A model generated the notes under the pieces. That model saw only the letters and a list, made by a program, of their open reading frames with translations. It was not told the DNA's origin and made no database searches. Made by a program: the position numbers and the translations under genes. A stretch of 64,000 nt of DNA from Paracoccus onubensis. GTDB lineage: Bacteria > Pseudomonadota > Alphaproteobacteria > Rhodobacterales > Rhodobacteraceae. Below, piece after piece: positions 33,063-41,258 of the stretch. Numbering within the stretch: position 1 is the stretch's first letter; every line of letters begins with the position of its first letter. The stretch is taken from the NCBI RefSeq assembly GCF_003591515.1, contig NZ_QZCG01000018.1:1-64000 (forward strand). Direction: 5' to 3'.

Positions 33063-34025
33063 TCAGATATCGACCTCGACGGCCTTTTTTTGTTGTTTTG
33101 CCAGCTCCAGAACGGCCCCCGCGACTGCAAGATCCTGTAATCCAACCCCGGTACCGTCAAAAATCGTAACCTCCGCATCTCCACGTCCTTGGTGTTGACC
33201 GATAATCACCTGACCTATCGCGGTCACATCGTCAGTGGAAATGGATTTATCCGTAAATGCGTGCTGAAACTCCCCGATGCTGACCGATTGGGCAACCTCA
33301 TCGGTAAACAGCCGCGACCGCGCGACCAGCTTCGGGTCAAGTTCCTGCTTGCCCTTGGTGTCCGTTCCCATCGCGGCGATATGGGTACGGCCCTTGACCT
33401 GACCATCCAGCAACAGCGGCTCGAATGCCGAGGTGATCGAGATGATCACATCCGCCTCTGCCCCCAGACGTGGAAGCTCCACGGCTTCGAAAGGCAGACC
33501 CAGTTCGGCGGCGGTATCGGCGAGGCGGGACAGCATCTCGGGATGCGGATTCCAGCCAAGCACCCGCTCGAAATCACCCACACGGGCGGCGGCCCGCATC
33601 TGGAACGCCGATTGATGGCCCGCACCGATCATGCCAAGCACCTTCGCGCCTTCAGGCGCAAGATGCCGGATCGAGACGGCGCTTGCCGCAGCGGTGCGCA
33701 GCGCGGTTAGCAGGTTTCCCCCGACCGCTGCCTGAACCCGGCCGGTATCGGCATCGAACAGAAACACGGTGGACTGATGATTGATCAACTCGCGTTTCTG
33801 GTTGTTGGGCCAGTAGCCGCCAGCCTTCAAGCCAAGGTTCAGGGCGCTGCGGTCGAAACCGCCCTTGAACCCGTAAAGCGCATCTTCATGCCCGATGGCT
33901 TCGCGCACCACGGGGAAGTTGCTGGCTTCCCCGCTTGCCATGGCGGCAAATACCGCCTGAACCGCATCGAACGCCGCTTCGGGCGTCATCAGCCCGGCGA
34001 TCTCTTTTTCCGGAACGATCCACAT
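33063..34025 (-). CDS. bhcD: Iminosuccinate reductase BhcD (ornithine cyclodeaminase family)
   Basis: A 320-residue NAD(P)-dependent enzyme of the ornithine cyclodeaminase/mu-crystallin family. In the beta-hydroxyaspartate cycle it reduces iminosuccinate to aspartate, closing the cycle. The nucleotide-binding segment VLGMIGAGHQS is at about residues 129-139 and a conserved lysine is in LGLKAGGYW (Lys67). The ATG at 34025 overlaps the bhcC stop by one base (TGATG) with GAAGG upstream; the longer open frame inside bhcC is not needed. Family membership alone would be ambiguous; position after bhcA, B and C makes BhcD very likely. Confidence 0.92.
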   Translation of the reverse strand: MWIVPEKEIAGLMTPEAAFDAVQAVFAAMASGEASNFPVVREAIGHEDALYGFKGGFDRSALNLGLKAGGYWPNNQKRELINHQSTVFLFDADTGRVQAAVGGNLLTALRTAAASAVSIRHLAPEGAKVLGMIGAGHQSAFQMRAAARVGDFERVLGWNPHPEMLSRLADTAAELGLPFEAVELPRLGAEADVIISITSAFEPLLLDGQVKGRTHIAAMGTDTKGKQELDPKLVARSRLFTDEVAQSVSIGEFQHAFTDKSISTDDVTAIGQVIIGQHQGRGDAEVTIFDGTGVGLQDLAVAGAVLELAKQQKKAVEVDI

Positions 34026-35188
34026 CAGTAGGCCTTCCCCCGTGCCGAAACCGGCCACACCGTTTCGACCTTGCCGTTCCGAACACCCACATACCAGTCA
34101 TGAACATTGCAGGTCGGATCGCAATGCCCCGAAACCAGCCGCAGCTTTTCATTGACCTTCAGCACCCCATTGGGGTCGCTGATCACGCCATGCTCGTCGC
34201 TGCATTTGATATATTCCACATCGTCGCGGCCATAGATGAAAGGCAGGCCACTATCGACCGATTGCGCCTTGAGGCCGGCATCGCAGATCGCCTTGTCGGG
34301 CTTCGCGTGACTCATGACGCTGGTCAGGATGAACATCGCGTTCTCCCATTCACCCTTGTCGATGCGTTTGCCGTTTTCGTCCAGGATACGACCGTAATCG
34401 GCATCCATGAAGGCGTAGGAACCGCATTGCAATTCATTGTAAACACCCGAATTGCTTTCGAAATAATAGCTGCCGGTGCCGCCGCCCGAGACCAGTTCGG
34501 GCTCCAGCCCCTCGGCCTTGAGCCCCTCGACCGCGTCTTTCACCTGCGCAATCGCGGCATCCAGCTTGGCCTTGCGGTCCTCATAGCTGTCGATATGCTG
34601 CATCGCGCCCTGATAGGCCTGAATTCCAAGGAAGTTCAGCCCTTCTGCGGCATCCGCAGCCTTGGCGATCGCCACGACCTCTTCGGTCGTTCTGACGCCG
34701 CAGCGTCCCGCCCCGCAATCGATCTCGACAAAAATGTCCAGAGTGGTGCCATGCTTTTGCGCACCAGCCGACAGATCGGCGATATTGGCGACGTCATCGA
34801 CGCAGACAATCACCCGGCAGCCCAGTTTCGGCATCCGCGCCAACCGGTCGATCTTCTGCGGGTCCCGGACCTGATTGCTGACCAGAATATCCTTGATCCC
34901 ACCGCGGGCGAAAACTTCGGCCTCGCTGACCTTCTGACAGCAAACGCCAATCGCGCCGCCCAGCTTTTCCTGCAATTTCAGCACATCGACGGATTTATGC
35001 ATCTTGCCATGGGCGCGGTGGCGCATCCCATGCGCACGGGCGTAATCGCCCATCTTCTTGATATTCCGCTCCAGCGCATCCAGATCCAGGATCAGGCAAG
35101 GCGTCTGGATATCGGCCTCATCCATCCCCGGCAGGGCGGGAACGTCGAAACCCACTTCAAGATTGTCGAAATTCACAGGCGCGTTCAT
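34025..35188 (-). CDS. bhcC: 3-hydroxy-D-aspartate aldolase BhcC
   Basis: A 387-residue PLP enzyme of the D-threonine aldolase family. In this cycle it joins glycine and glyoxylate to make beta-hydroxyaspartate. Lys62 in the HGKMHKS motif is the likely PLP lysine; the C-terminal SGHCDPTCNVHDWYVGVRN carries the metal-binding His and Cys. ATG at 35188 has AGGAG seven bases upstream and overlaps the bhcB stop by four bases; the track upstream of it is antisense-like extension. D-threonine or D-serine cleavage is a possible side activity. Confidence 0.94.
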   Translation of the reverse strand: MNAPVNFDNLEVGFDVPALPGMDEADIQTPCLILDLDALERNIKKMGDYARAHGMRHRAHGKMHKSVDVLKLQEKLGGAIGVCCQKVSEAEVFARGGIKDILVSNQVRDPQKIDRLARMPKLGCRVIVCVDDVANIADLSAGAQKHGTTLDIFVEIDCGAGRCGVRTTEEVVAIAKAADAAEGLNFLGIQAYQGAMQHIDSYEDRKAKLDAAIAQVKDAVEGLKAEGLEPELVSGGGTGSYYFESNSGVYNELQCGSYAFMDADYGRILDENGKRIDKGEWENAMFILTSVMSHAKPDKAICDAGLKAQSVDSGLPFIYGRDDVEYIKCSDEHGVISDPNGVLKVNEKLRLVSGHCDPTCNVHDWYVGVRNGKVETVWPVSARGKAY

Positions 35189-36147
35189 TGCAACTCTCCT
35201 TGATTCCACGGCAGCTTGTCGAGATCGACATTGCCGCCAGTGATGATGACGCCGACCCGCTTGCCGGCAAAAATATCGCGGTTCTTCAGGATCGTGGCCA
35301 AGGGCACGGCGCTTGACGGCTCCATCACGATCTTCATGCGTTTCCAGATCAGTTTCATCGCCTCGACGATCTCGGGATCCGAGGCGGTCAGGATGTCGGT
35401 GACATGGCGCTGCACGAAATGCCATGTCAGCTCCTTCAACGGCACCAGCAGACCATCGGCAACCGTCTTCGGGGCATCATCGGCGATGATATGCCCGGCC
35501 TTGAAGCTGCGCATGGCATCATCGGCCTGCGCGGGCTCGGCGGCATAAATCTTCACTTTCGGGGCAAGGTTCGACAGCGTCAGACAAGTGCCCGAGACCA
35601 TTCCACCCCCGCCGATCGGGGCGATTACGGCATCCAGATCCTCGATCTGTTCGATCATCTCAGCCGAGCAGGTGCCCTGCCCCGCGATCACACGCGGATC
35701 ATTATAGGGATGTACGAATTCGGCCCCCGTCTCGGCCACCACCTCGGCAAAGACAGCTTCGCGGCTGCTGGTTGACGGTTCGCATTCGACGACCCGCGCG
35801 CCATAGCCGCGAACCGCGTCCTTCTTGGCCTGAGGCGCGGTGCGCGGCATCACCACCGTGCAGGGTATCCCCCTTTGCCCGGCGGCATAGGACAGGCAAG
35901 TCCCGTGATTGCCGCTGGAATGCGTGGCGACACCACGGGCCGCCTGCGCATCCGTCAGGCCGAACACCGCGTTACTGGCCCCGCGCGCCTTGAACGCGCC
36001 GGCCTTTTGCAGGTTCTCGCATTTGAAGAACAGCTCGGCCCCGGTCAGTTCATTCAGCATGCGCGAGGTCAGAACCGGCGTGCGATGAATATGGGGCGCG
36101 ATCCGTTCGCGCGCTGCCTTCATATCGTCCAGGGTTGGAATATACAT
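35185..36147 (-). CDS. bhcB: Beta-hydroxyaspartate dehydratase BhcB
   Basis: A 320-residue fold-type II PLP enzyme of the serine racemase/threonine dehydratase family, which removes water from beta-hydroxyaspartate to give iminosuccinate. PLP lysine Lys53 is in AGAFKARGAS, the phosphate cup is SSGNHG, and the tail GGGGMVSGTCL is conserved. Three starts are possible: GTG 36165, ATG 36162 (overlapping the bhcA stop as TGATG, with AAAGG upstream) and ATG 36147 (AAGGA seven bases before). I chose 36147 because MYIPTLDDMKAA is where family similarity begins; 36162 remains possible. Confidence 0.92.
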   Translation of the reverse strand: MYIPTLDDMKAARERIAPHIHRTPVLTSRMLNELTGAELFFKCENLQKAGAFKARGASNAVFGLTDAQAARGVATHSSGNHGTCLSYAAGQRGIPCTVVMPRTAPQAKKDAVRGYGARVVECEPSTSSREAVFAEVVAETGAEFVHPYNDPRVIAGQGTCSAEMIEQIEDLDAVIAPIGGGGMVSGTCLTLSNLAPKVKIYAAEPAQADDAMRSFKAGHIIADDAPKTVADGLLVPLKELTWHFVQRHVTDILTASDPEIVEAMKLIWKRMKIVMEPSSAVPLATILKNRDIFAGKRVGVIITGGNVDLDKLPWNQGELQ

Positions 36148-36161
36148 GGCCTGATCCTTCA

Positions 36162-37349
36162 TCACGCGGCCTTTTTCAATGCGGCGGCGCTTTGGCGGTA
36201 ATGCTCCTGCGCGGCGGCGACACCGCTGCCCAGCGCGACAGGCAGGCCCAGATCGGCCATCACCATTTCGGCGGTCGCGATACCGGACAGCGCCATGACA
36301 TCCGTCAGACTGCCCAGATGGCCGATGCGGAACACCTTGCCCGCGACATCGCCAAGTCCCGTACCGAATGCGATGCCATAGGCTTCAAGCGCATGGCTGA
36401 CTACGAGATTCGCGTCGAAACCTTCGGGCACCCGGATCGCACTGACGCTATCGGAATAGAGTTCCGGCCGCAGGGCGCAAAGCTGCATCCCCCACGCGGC
36501 AATCGCCTGACGAACCCCCTCGGCAATGCGATGGTGGCGGGCGAAGACATTCTCCAGCCCCTCATCAAGCAACATCCGGGTGGACAGGTTCAGCCCGTTC
36601 AGCAGGCCGACCGGCGGCGTATAGGGATAACCGTTATTCGCATAGCCCTTGGCCATATCGCGGATATCAAAGAATGTGCGCGGCAGTTTCGCGGTTTCCG
36701 TTGCTTCCATCGCCTTGGGCGAGACGCCAACGATCGCCAGACCAGGCGGCAGCATGAAACCCTTTTGCGAGCCGGTGACGGCGATATCGACGCCCCATTC
36801 GTCCATGCGGAAATCCATGCTGCCGATAGAGCTGACCCCATCGACGAACAGCATCGCCGGATGCCCCGCCGCATCAAGTGCGCGGCGCACGGCGGCAATA
36901 TCAGATTTCACGCCGGTTGCGGTCTCGTTATGCGTGGCCAGAACGACCTTGATCCGATGTTCTTTATCAGCGGTCAGGATCTCTTCGAACTTGTCGGCAG
37001 GGACACCACCGCCCCATTCTTGCGTCACGACCTGCACATCCAGCCCGTGCCGCTGGCACATGTCGATCCAGCGATGGCTGAACATGCCGTTGCGGGTCGC
37101 CAGCACCTTGTCACCGGGGGAAAGCGTGTTGCTGATGGCCGTTTCCCATCCGCCCGTTCCGGTCGAGGGAAAGACAAAGATCTGTCCCTTGACGGTTTTC
37201 AGAACCTTCTTCACCCCTTCAAGCGCGGGATGAAGGATTTCACCGAAAACCGGGCTGCGGTGATCGATGGTCGGCATGTCCACGGCCTTGCGCAAGACCT
37301 CGGGGATATTGGTCGGACCGGGGATGAAAACGGGATTCTGGTTTGTCAT
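36162..37349 (-). CDS. bhcA: Aspartate--glyoxylate aminotransferase BhcA
   Basis: A 395-residue PLP aminotransferase of the serine-glyoxylate/alanine-glyoxylate family. In the cycle it transfers the amino group of aspartate to glyoxylate, giving oxaloacetate and glycine. The PLP lysine is Lys196 in TGSQKGFMLPPG; FVDGVSSIGSMDFRMDEW holds the cofactor-binding Asp. AGGAGG six bases before ATG 37349 decides the start over the longer open frame that would run into the promoter. First gene of bhcABCD, divergent from bhcR. Confidence 0.94.
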   Translation of the reverse strand: MTNQNPVFIPGPTNIPEVLRKAVDMPTIDHRSPVFGEILHPALEGVKKVLKTVKGQIFVFPSTGTGGWETAISNTLSPGDKVLATRNGMFSHRWIDMCQRHGLDVQVVTQEWGGGVPADKFEEILTADKEHRIKVVLATHNETATGVKSDIAAVRRALDAAGHPAMLFVDGVSSIGSMDFRMDEWGVDIAVTGSQKGFMLPPGLAIVGVSPKAMEATETAKLPRTFFDIRDMAKGYANNGYPYTPPVGLLNGLNLSTRMLLDEGLENVFARHHRIAEGVRQAIAAWGMQLCALRPELYSDSVSAIRVPEGFDANLVVSHALEAYGIAFGTGLGDVAGKVFRIGHLGSLTDVMALSGIATAEMVMADLGLPVALGSGVAAAQEHYRQSAAALKKAA

Positions 37350-37388
37350 GACATTCCTCCTGCGAGTTATCCTCAGACTAACTCGGGT

Positions 37389-37404
37389 ATTGCAATGCTG
37401 CAAT
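37389..37404. promoter_or_regulatory. Inverted repeat ATTGCA-N4-TGCAAT
   Basis: Six-base perfect arms around ATGC, 40 bp upstream of the bhcA ATG. Candidate operator overlapping the bhcA promoter or leader. Confidence 0.5.
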
Positions 37405-37409
37405 TTTTC

Positions 37410-37425
37410 TGGAAAATATTTTCAA
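37410..37425. promoter_or_regulatory. IclR-like palindrome TGGAAAATATTTTCAA
   Basis: Contains the perfect 12-bp palindrome GAAAATATTTTC (37412-37423) and resembles the TGGAAAT-N-ATTTCCA type of site described for E. coli IclR. With an IclR-family gene next door, this is the best BhcR site candidate. Confidence 0.55.
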
Positions 37426-37433
37426 TAGGCAGA

Positions 37434-37446
37434 ATTATGCCATAAT
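37434..37446. promoter_or_regulatory. Inverted repeat ATTAT-GCC-ATAAT
   Basis: Five-base perfect arms with a three-base centre, about 90 bp from either start codon. Could be a second regulator site or overlap a -10 element. Confidence 0.4.
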
Positions 37447-37534
37447 CTGGCGTCATTACAGATGGTTGGCATTTTCCACTTGCCGAAAGCCATTTTCGCC
37501 GCAATGAGGATACATCATCAAGCAGAGGTAAATA

Positions 37535-38335
37535 ATGCCCGAACCTACCCGCCGCCGCGGCCGCCCGCGCAACTCAGGCGAATCTTCCGGCACCATTCAG
37601 GCACTGGACCGCGCTCTGGACATGCTGGACCTGCTGGCGGCCCAGCCCGGCCTGACGCTTAGCGAAATCGCCGAGCAGATGAAACAATCGCCCTCGACGG
37701 TCCATCGGGTGCTGCACACGCTGTCTGCTCGCGGTGTGGCCGAAGCCGATCCGGCGACACAGACATGGCATATCGGCCCGGCTACATTCCGGCTGGGTTC
37801 GGCCTTCATGCGGCGCTCAGGGATCGTCGAACGTGCCCGCCCCATCCTGCGCGGCCTGATGGAACATACATTCGAGACTGCCAATCTCGGTATTCTGAAC
37901 GGCGATGCGGTGCTGTTCGTCGCCCAGGCTGAAACGCAAGAGACGATCCGTGCCTTCTTCCCGCCCGGTACACGTTCACCACTTCATGCATCGGGCATCG
38001 GCAAGGCGCTTCTGGCCTTCGGGCGTCCAGAAACCCTGCGGATGCTTCTGGATGAGGGTGAACTGATCCGTTTCACCGACAAGACCCTGACGACAGCCGC
38101 CGCCCTGCAGGAGGATATGACCCGCATCCGCGCCCGCGGTTTCTCTTTCGATGACGAAGAGAAGACGCGCGGCATGCGCTGCATCGCCGCCCCTGTCTTC
38201 GATCTGACCGGAGAGGCCGTCGCGGGCATATCGGTCAGCGGTCCGACGCATCGGATCGGCCATGAACATGTCAAGACGCTTGGCGCCGCCGTGGCCGCCG
38301 CCGCCCAGGATTTGACCCAAGCCATGGGCGGCTGA
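37535..38335 (+). CDS. bhcR: IclR family regulator BhcR
   Basis: A 266-residue IclR-type transcription factor: basic N-terminal tail (RRRGRPRN), winged helix (AQPGLTLSEIAEQMKQSPSTVHRVLHTLSARGVAE), and C-terminal effector domain (HASGIGKALLAFG, RGFSFDDEEKTRGMRCIAAPVFD). In Paracoccus denitrificans the regulator of the bhc operon is an IclR protein encoded divergently, and glyoxylate is reported to affect its DNA binding; the arrangement here is the same. Confidence 0.92.
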   Translation: MPEPTRRRGRPRNSGESSGTIQALDRALDMLDLLAAQPGLTLSEIAEQMKQSPSTVHRVLHTLSARGVAEADPATQTWHIGPATFRLGSAFMRRSGIVERARPILRGLMEHTFETANLGILNGDAVLFVAQAETQETIRAFFPPGTRSPLHASGIGKALLAFGRPETLRMLLDEGELIRFTDKTLTTAAALQEDMTRIRARGFSFDDEEKTRGMRCIAAPVFDLTGEAVAGISVSGPTHRIGHEHVKTLGAAVAAAAQDLTQAMGG

Positions 38336-38388
38336 AAACCATCCATCAGACCAATCCGGAGGTATCCTGCATGCATGGCGGCACGCGC

Positions 38389-39612
38389 CTATCGCGCCGG
38401 GTCGAAACCTTCCACCCATTCGATCTGGCGCGGCAGGCAGCGCAGATGCAGATCATAGCCATCGCAAATTGTCTGGCGGGCGGCGCGTTTCAGCCGTTCG
38501 GCCTCGGGATCGCCTTCCAATCCACGGATCATCGCCGCAGACAGTGCCGCCTGATCGAAGAACGGCACCAGCCGCCCGTTCTCGCCATCGCGGATCACCT
38601 CGCGCACGGGTTCGGTATCCGACGCCACGATATAGGCCCCTGCGGACATCGCCTCGGTCAGTGACCAGGACAGGACGAATGGATATGTCAGGTAGCAATG
38701 CACGCGGGCAAGCTGCATCAGCGACAGATATTGCCCATAGGGCAGACGTCCGACAAAATGCACCCGTTCGGGATCAAGCCTTCCCCCGATTTCCTCGAGC
38801 ATGACATCCTTCCAGCTTCGACCGTCTTCGGGCGACTTGCCGTAGCTGACGCCATCCCCACCGACCAGAACCACCTGGGCATCGGGACGCCGCGCCAGTA
38901 CATCCGGCAACGCCCGCATGAAGACATGAAAGCCGCGATAGGGTTCCAGCGAGCGGGAAACGAAACTGAGCACCTCATCCCCGACCCGCAATTCGCGCCC
39001 GTTGGGAAGGATCAGCCGCGCGTCAGGGTTCGGGCGTACCCTTTGCGTATTGATACCATCATGGATCACCGAGATTTTCCGGCGCAGTTCCGGCGGGAAG
39101 CTGTCGGCCTGATACTGTGTCGGAGCGATGGCCGCATCCGCCTGAACGATGCCCTGAATCAGATGCGCCGAGCGCGCGACGGTCATCAGCCGTGCCTCAA
39201 GGTTTTCCGGAGACATTTCGGCATCAAACCCGACATCGGCACCGGTGGTCCGGTACATCAGTTCGGCATAGATCAGCAGTTTCGCTTCGGGCCAGATTTC
39301 CTTCAGAAACAATGTCTCGCCCCAGCCTGAATGGCCGATGATGACATCCGGGGTAAACCCGTGATCGTCGCGCAGCGCACGTGCGCCGCGGGCTGCCATC
39401 AATCCGCGTTCCGCATTGACCGAATAGGCCCGGCCCAGAACACCGTCGGTCTGAATCCTGTTCGGCTCCTTGTAGCGGACCGTCCGGACCGGAGAGGGCC
39501 GTTGGTTATTCGCATCCGTCAGCGCCAGAACCTCGTGCCCGCGATCGGCGAGTGCGGGGGCGAGATGGGGGAACTGTCCGGGAAAATTCTGGTGAACAAA
39601 TAAAATCTTCAT
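38389..39612 (-). CDS. GT4 family glycosyltransferase
   Basis: A 407-residue GT-B glycosyltransferase. The N-terminal MKILFVHQNFPGQFPHLAPALADRGHEV and C-terminal sugar-nucleotide part (HVFMRALPDVLARRPDAQVVLVGGDG...ALSWSLTEAMSAGAYIVASDTEPVREV-type region with the EX7E-like acidic pair) are typical of GT4. Acceptor and sugar cannot be told. Its start overlaps the yejF stop by four bases, an unusual end to a peptide-transport operon. Confidence 0.87.
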   Translation of the reverse strand: MKILFVHQNFPGQFPHLAPALADRGHEVLALTDANNQRPSPVRTVRYKEPNRIQTDGVLGRAYSVNAERGLMAARGARALRDDHGFTPDVIIGHSGWGETLFLKEIWPEAKLLIYAELMYRTTGADVGFDAEMSPENLEARLMTVARSAHLIQGIVQADAAIAPTQYQADSFPPELRRKISVIHDGINTQRVRPNPDARLILPNGRELRVGDEVLSFVSRSLEPYRGFHVFMRALPDVLARRPDAQVVLVGGDGVSYGKSPEDGRSWKDVMLEEIGGRLDPERVHFVGRLPYGQYLSLMQLARVHCYLTYPFVLSWSLTEAMSAGAYIVASDTEPVREVIRDGENGRLVPFFDQAALSAAMIRGLEGDPEAERLKRAARQTICDGYDLHLRCLPRQIEWVEGFDPAR

Positions 39613-41258
39613 AGATCACGTTCAGGAAAGGCCGCTTTCAACAGAGCCCGGGTATATTCGGTCTTCGGATTGTTAAAGATCCCGGCAGCCTCGCCATATT
39701 CCAGCACCTCGCCCGCGCGCATGACCATGATCTGATGTGACATGGCGCGGACCACCCGCAGATCGTGACTGATGAACAGGAAGGTCAGGTTATGTTTTCG
39801 CTGAAGATCGCGCAGAAGCTGAACGATCTGGACCTGCACCGTCATATCCAGCGCCGATGTCGGCTCGTCCAGCACCACGACCTTGGGACGTAGAATCATC
39901 GCGCGGGCAATGGCGATACGCTGGCGCTGGCCACCGCTGAATTCATGCGGATAGCGATGCATTACCGAAGGGTCCAGCCCGGTTTCGGCCATGATCTCGG
40001 CGACCATTTCGCGATGGTCGCGGGTCGGATCGACCTCGTGCACGCCAAGCCCTTCCGCGATGATCTGCTCGACCGTCATGCGGGGTGACAGGCTGCCGAA
40101 GGGATCCTGAAACACGACCTGCATATCGCGGCGCAGCCGACGCAACTGCCTGCCCTGCCTGCCAGCGATATCCTGCCCCATGAGCAGGATCGGTCCCTGG
40201 CTCTCGATCAGCCGCATGATCGCCAGCGCCAGCGTCGTCTTGCCGCTGCCGGATTCTCCGACGATCCCCAATGTCTCGCCTTGCCTCACGGAAAGGGTCG
40301 CGCCATCCACGGCTTTCACATGCCCCACAACCCGGCGAAGAAATCCGCGCTTAATCGGAAACCAGACCTTCAGATCTCGGGTCTCGACCATCGTCTTTGC
40401 ATCGTCGCGAACAGGATCGGCCATGCCCTTCGGCTCGGCCGCAAGAAGTTTCCTCGTATATTCATGTTGCGGATCCGAAAAGATTTTCTCGGTCGGTCCC
40501 TGCTCGACGATCACGCCGTCCTTCATCACGCAGACCCGGTCGGCGATACGGCGCACGACGCCCAGATCGTGGCTGATGAACAGAAGGCTAAGCCCCTCGG
40601 CCTTCTTCAATTCGGCCAACAGGTCGAGGATCTGCGCCTGAATGGTTACGTCAAGGGCCGTTGTCGGTTCATCGGCGATCAGCAGCTCGGGTCCATTGGC
40701 CAACGCCATGGCGATCATGATCCGTTGCCGCTGGCCGCCCGAAAGCTGATGCGGATAATCCGCAAGCCGCGATTCGGGATTACGGATGCCGACGCGGTTC
40801 AAAAGCTCTATCACCCGTTCCCGGGCTTTTGCGCCGGTCAGGCCCTGATGCAGCCTGACACTTTCCGTGATCTGCTTTTCCAGCGTATGCAACGGATTCA
40901 GGGATGTCAGCGGTTCTTGAAAAATAAAGCTGATATCGTTGCCCCTGATGGTACGCAGCAGTTTTTCAGGCGCTTCGATAATTTCCCGCCCTTCATAGCG
41001 CACCGAGCCCGAGACTTCGGCGGCATCCCCCAGAAGCCGCACCGTAGACAATGCCGAAACCGACTTCCCCGAACCGGATTCGCCGACCAGGGCAAGCGTT
41101 TCGCCCCGCCCGATATGGAAACTGACCCCTTTGACGGCATCGACACGCTTGCCGTCCTGCTGAAATGCCACGCGCAGATCCCGCACCTCCAGCACCGGAT
41201 CGCAAGATGCCTCGCCGGGCTGTTCGGAGCGGATGATGGTGTCTTCGGCACTGGTCAT
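39609..41258 (-). CDS. yejF: Peptide ABC importer, dual ATP-binding protein (YejF-like)
   Basis: A 549-residue protein with two ABC domains, each of the oligopeptide type: Walker A GESGSGKSVS and GESGSGKTTL, signatures LSGGQRQRIMIA and FSGGQRQRIAIA, and Walker B LLIADEPTTALD and VVLDEPTSALD. ATG 41258 overlaps the yejE stop by four bases; the open frame extends 35 codons further but inside yejE. In E. coli YejABEF takes up microcin C and peptides. Confidence 0.93.
   Translation of the reverse strand: MTSAEDTIIRSEQPGEASCDPVLEVRDLRVAFQQDGKRVDAVKGVSFHIGRGETLALVGESGSGKSVSALSTVRLLGDAAEVSGSVRYEGREIIEAPEKLLRTIRGNDISFIFQEPLTSLNPLHTLEKQITESVRLHQGLTGAKARERVIELLNRVGIRNPESRLADYPHQLSGGQRQRIMIAMALANGPELLIADEPTTALDVTIQAQILDLLAELKKAEGLSLLFISHDLGVVRRIADRVCVMKDGVIVEQGPTEKIFSDPQHEYTRKLLAAEPKGMADPVRDDAKTMVETRDLKVWFPIKRGFLRRVVGHVKAVDGATLSVRQGETLGIVGESGSGKTTLALAIMRLIESQGPILLMGQDIAGRQGRQLRRLRRDMQVVFQDPFGSLSPRMTVEQIIAEGLGVHEVDPTRDHREMVAEIMAETGLDPSVMHRYPHEFSGGQRQRIAIARAMILRPKVVVLDEPTSALDMTVQVQIVQLLRDLQRKHNLTFLFISHDLRVVRAMSHQIMVMRAGEVLEYGEAAGIFNNPKTEYTRALLKAAFPERDL

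Larger units (their letters stand above)
37350..37534. promoter_or_regulatory. Divergent bhcA-bhcR control region
   Basis: This 185-bp AT-rich gap separates the operon from its IclR-type regulator. Three inverted repeats follow one another within 58 bp on the bhcA side (37389-37446), so both promoters are probably controlled from here. Assignment of any one element to BhcR is inference. Confidence 0.7.
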
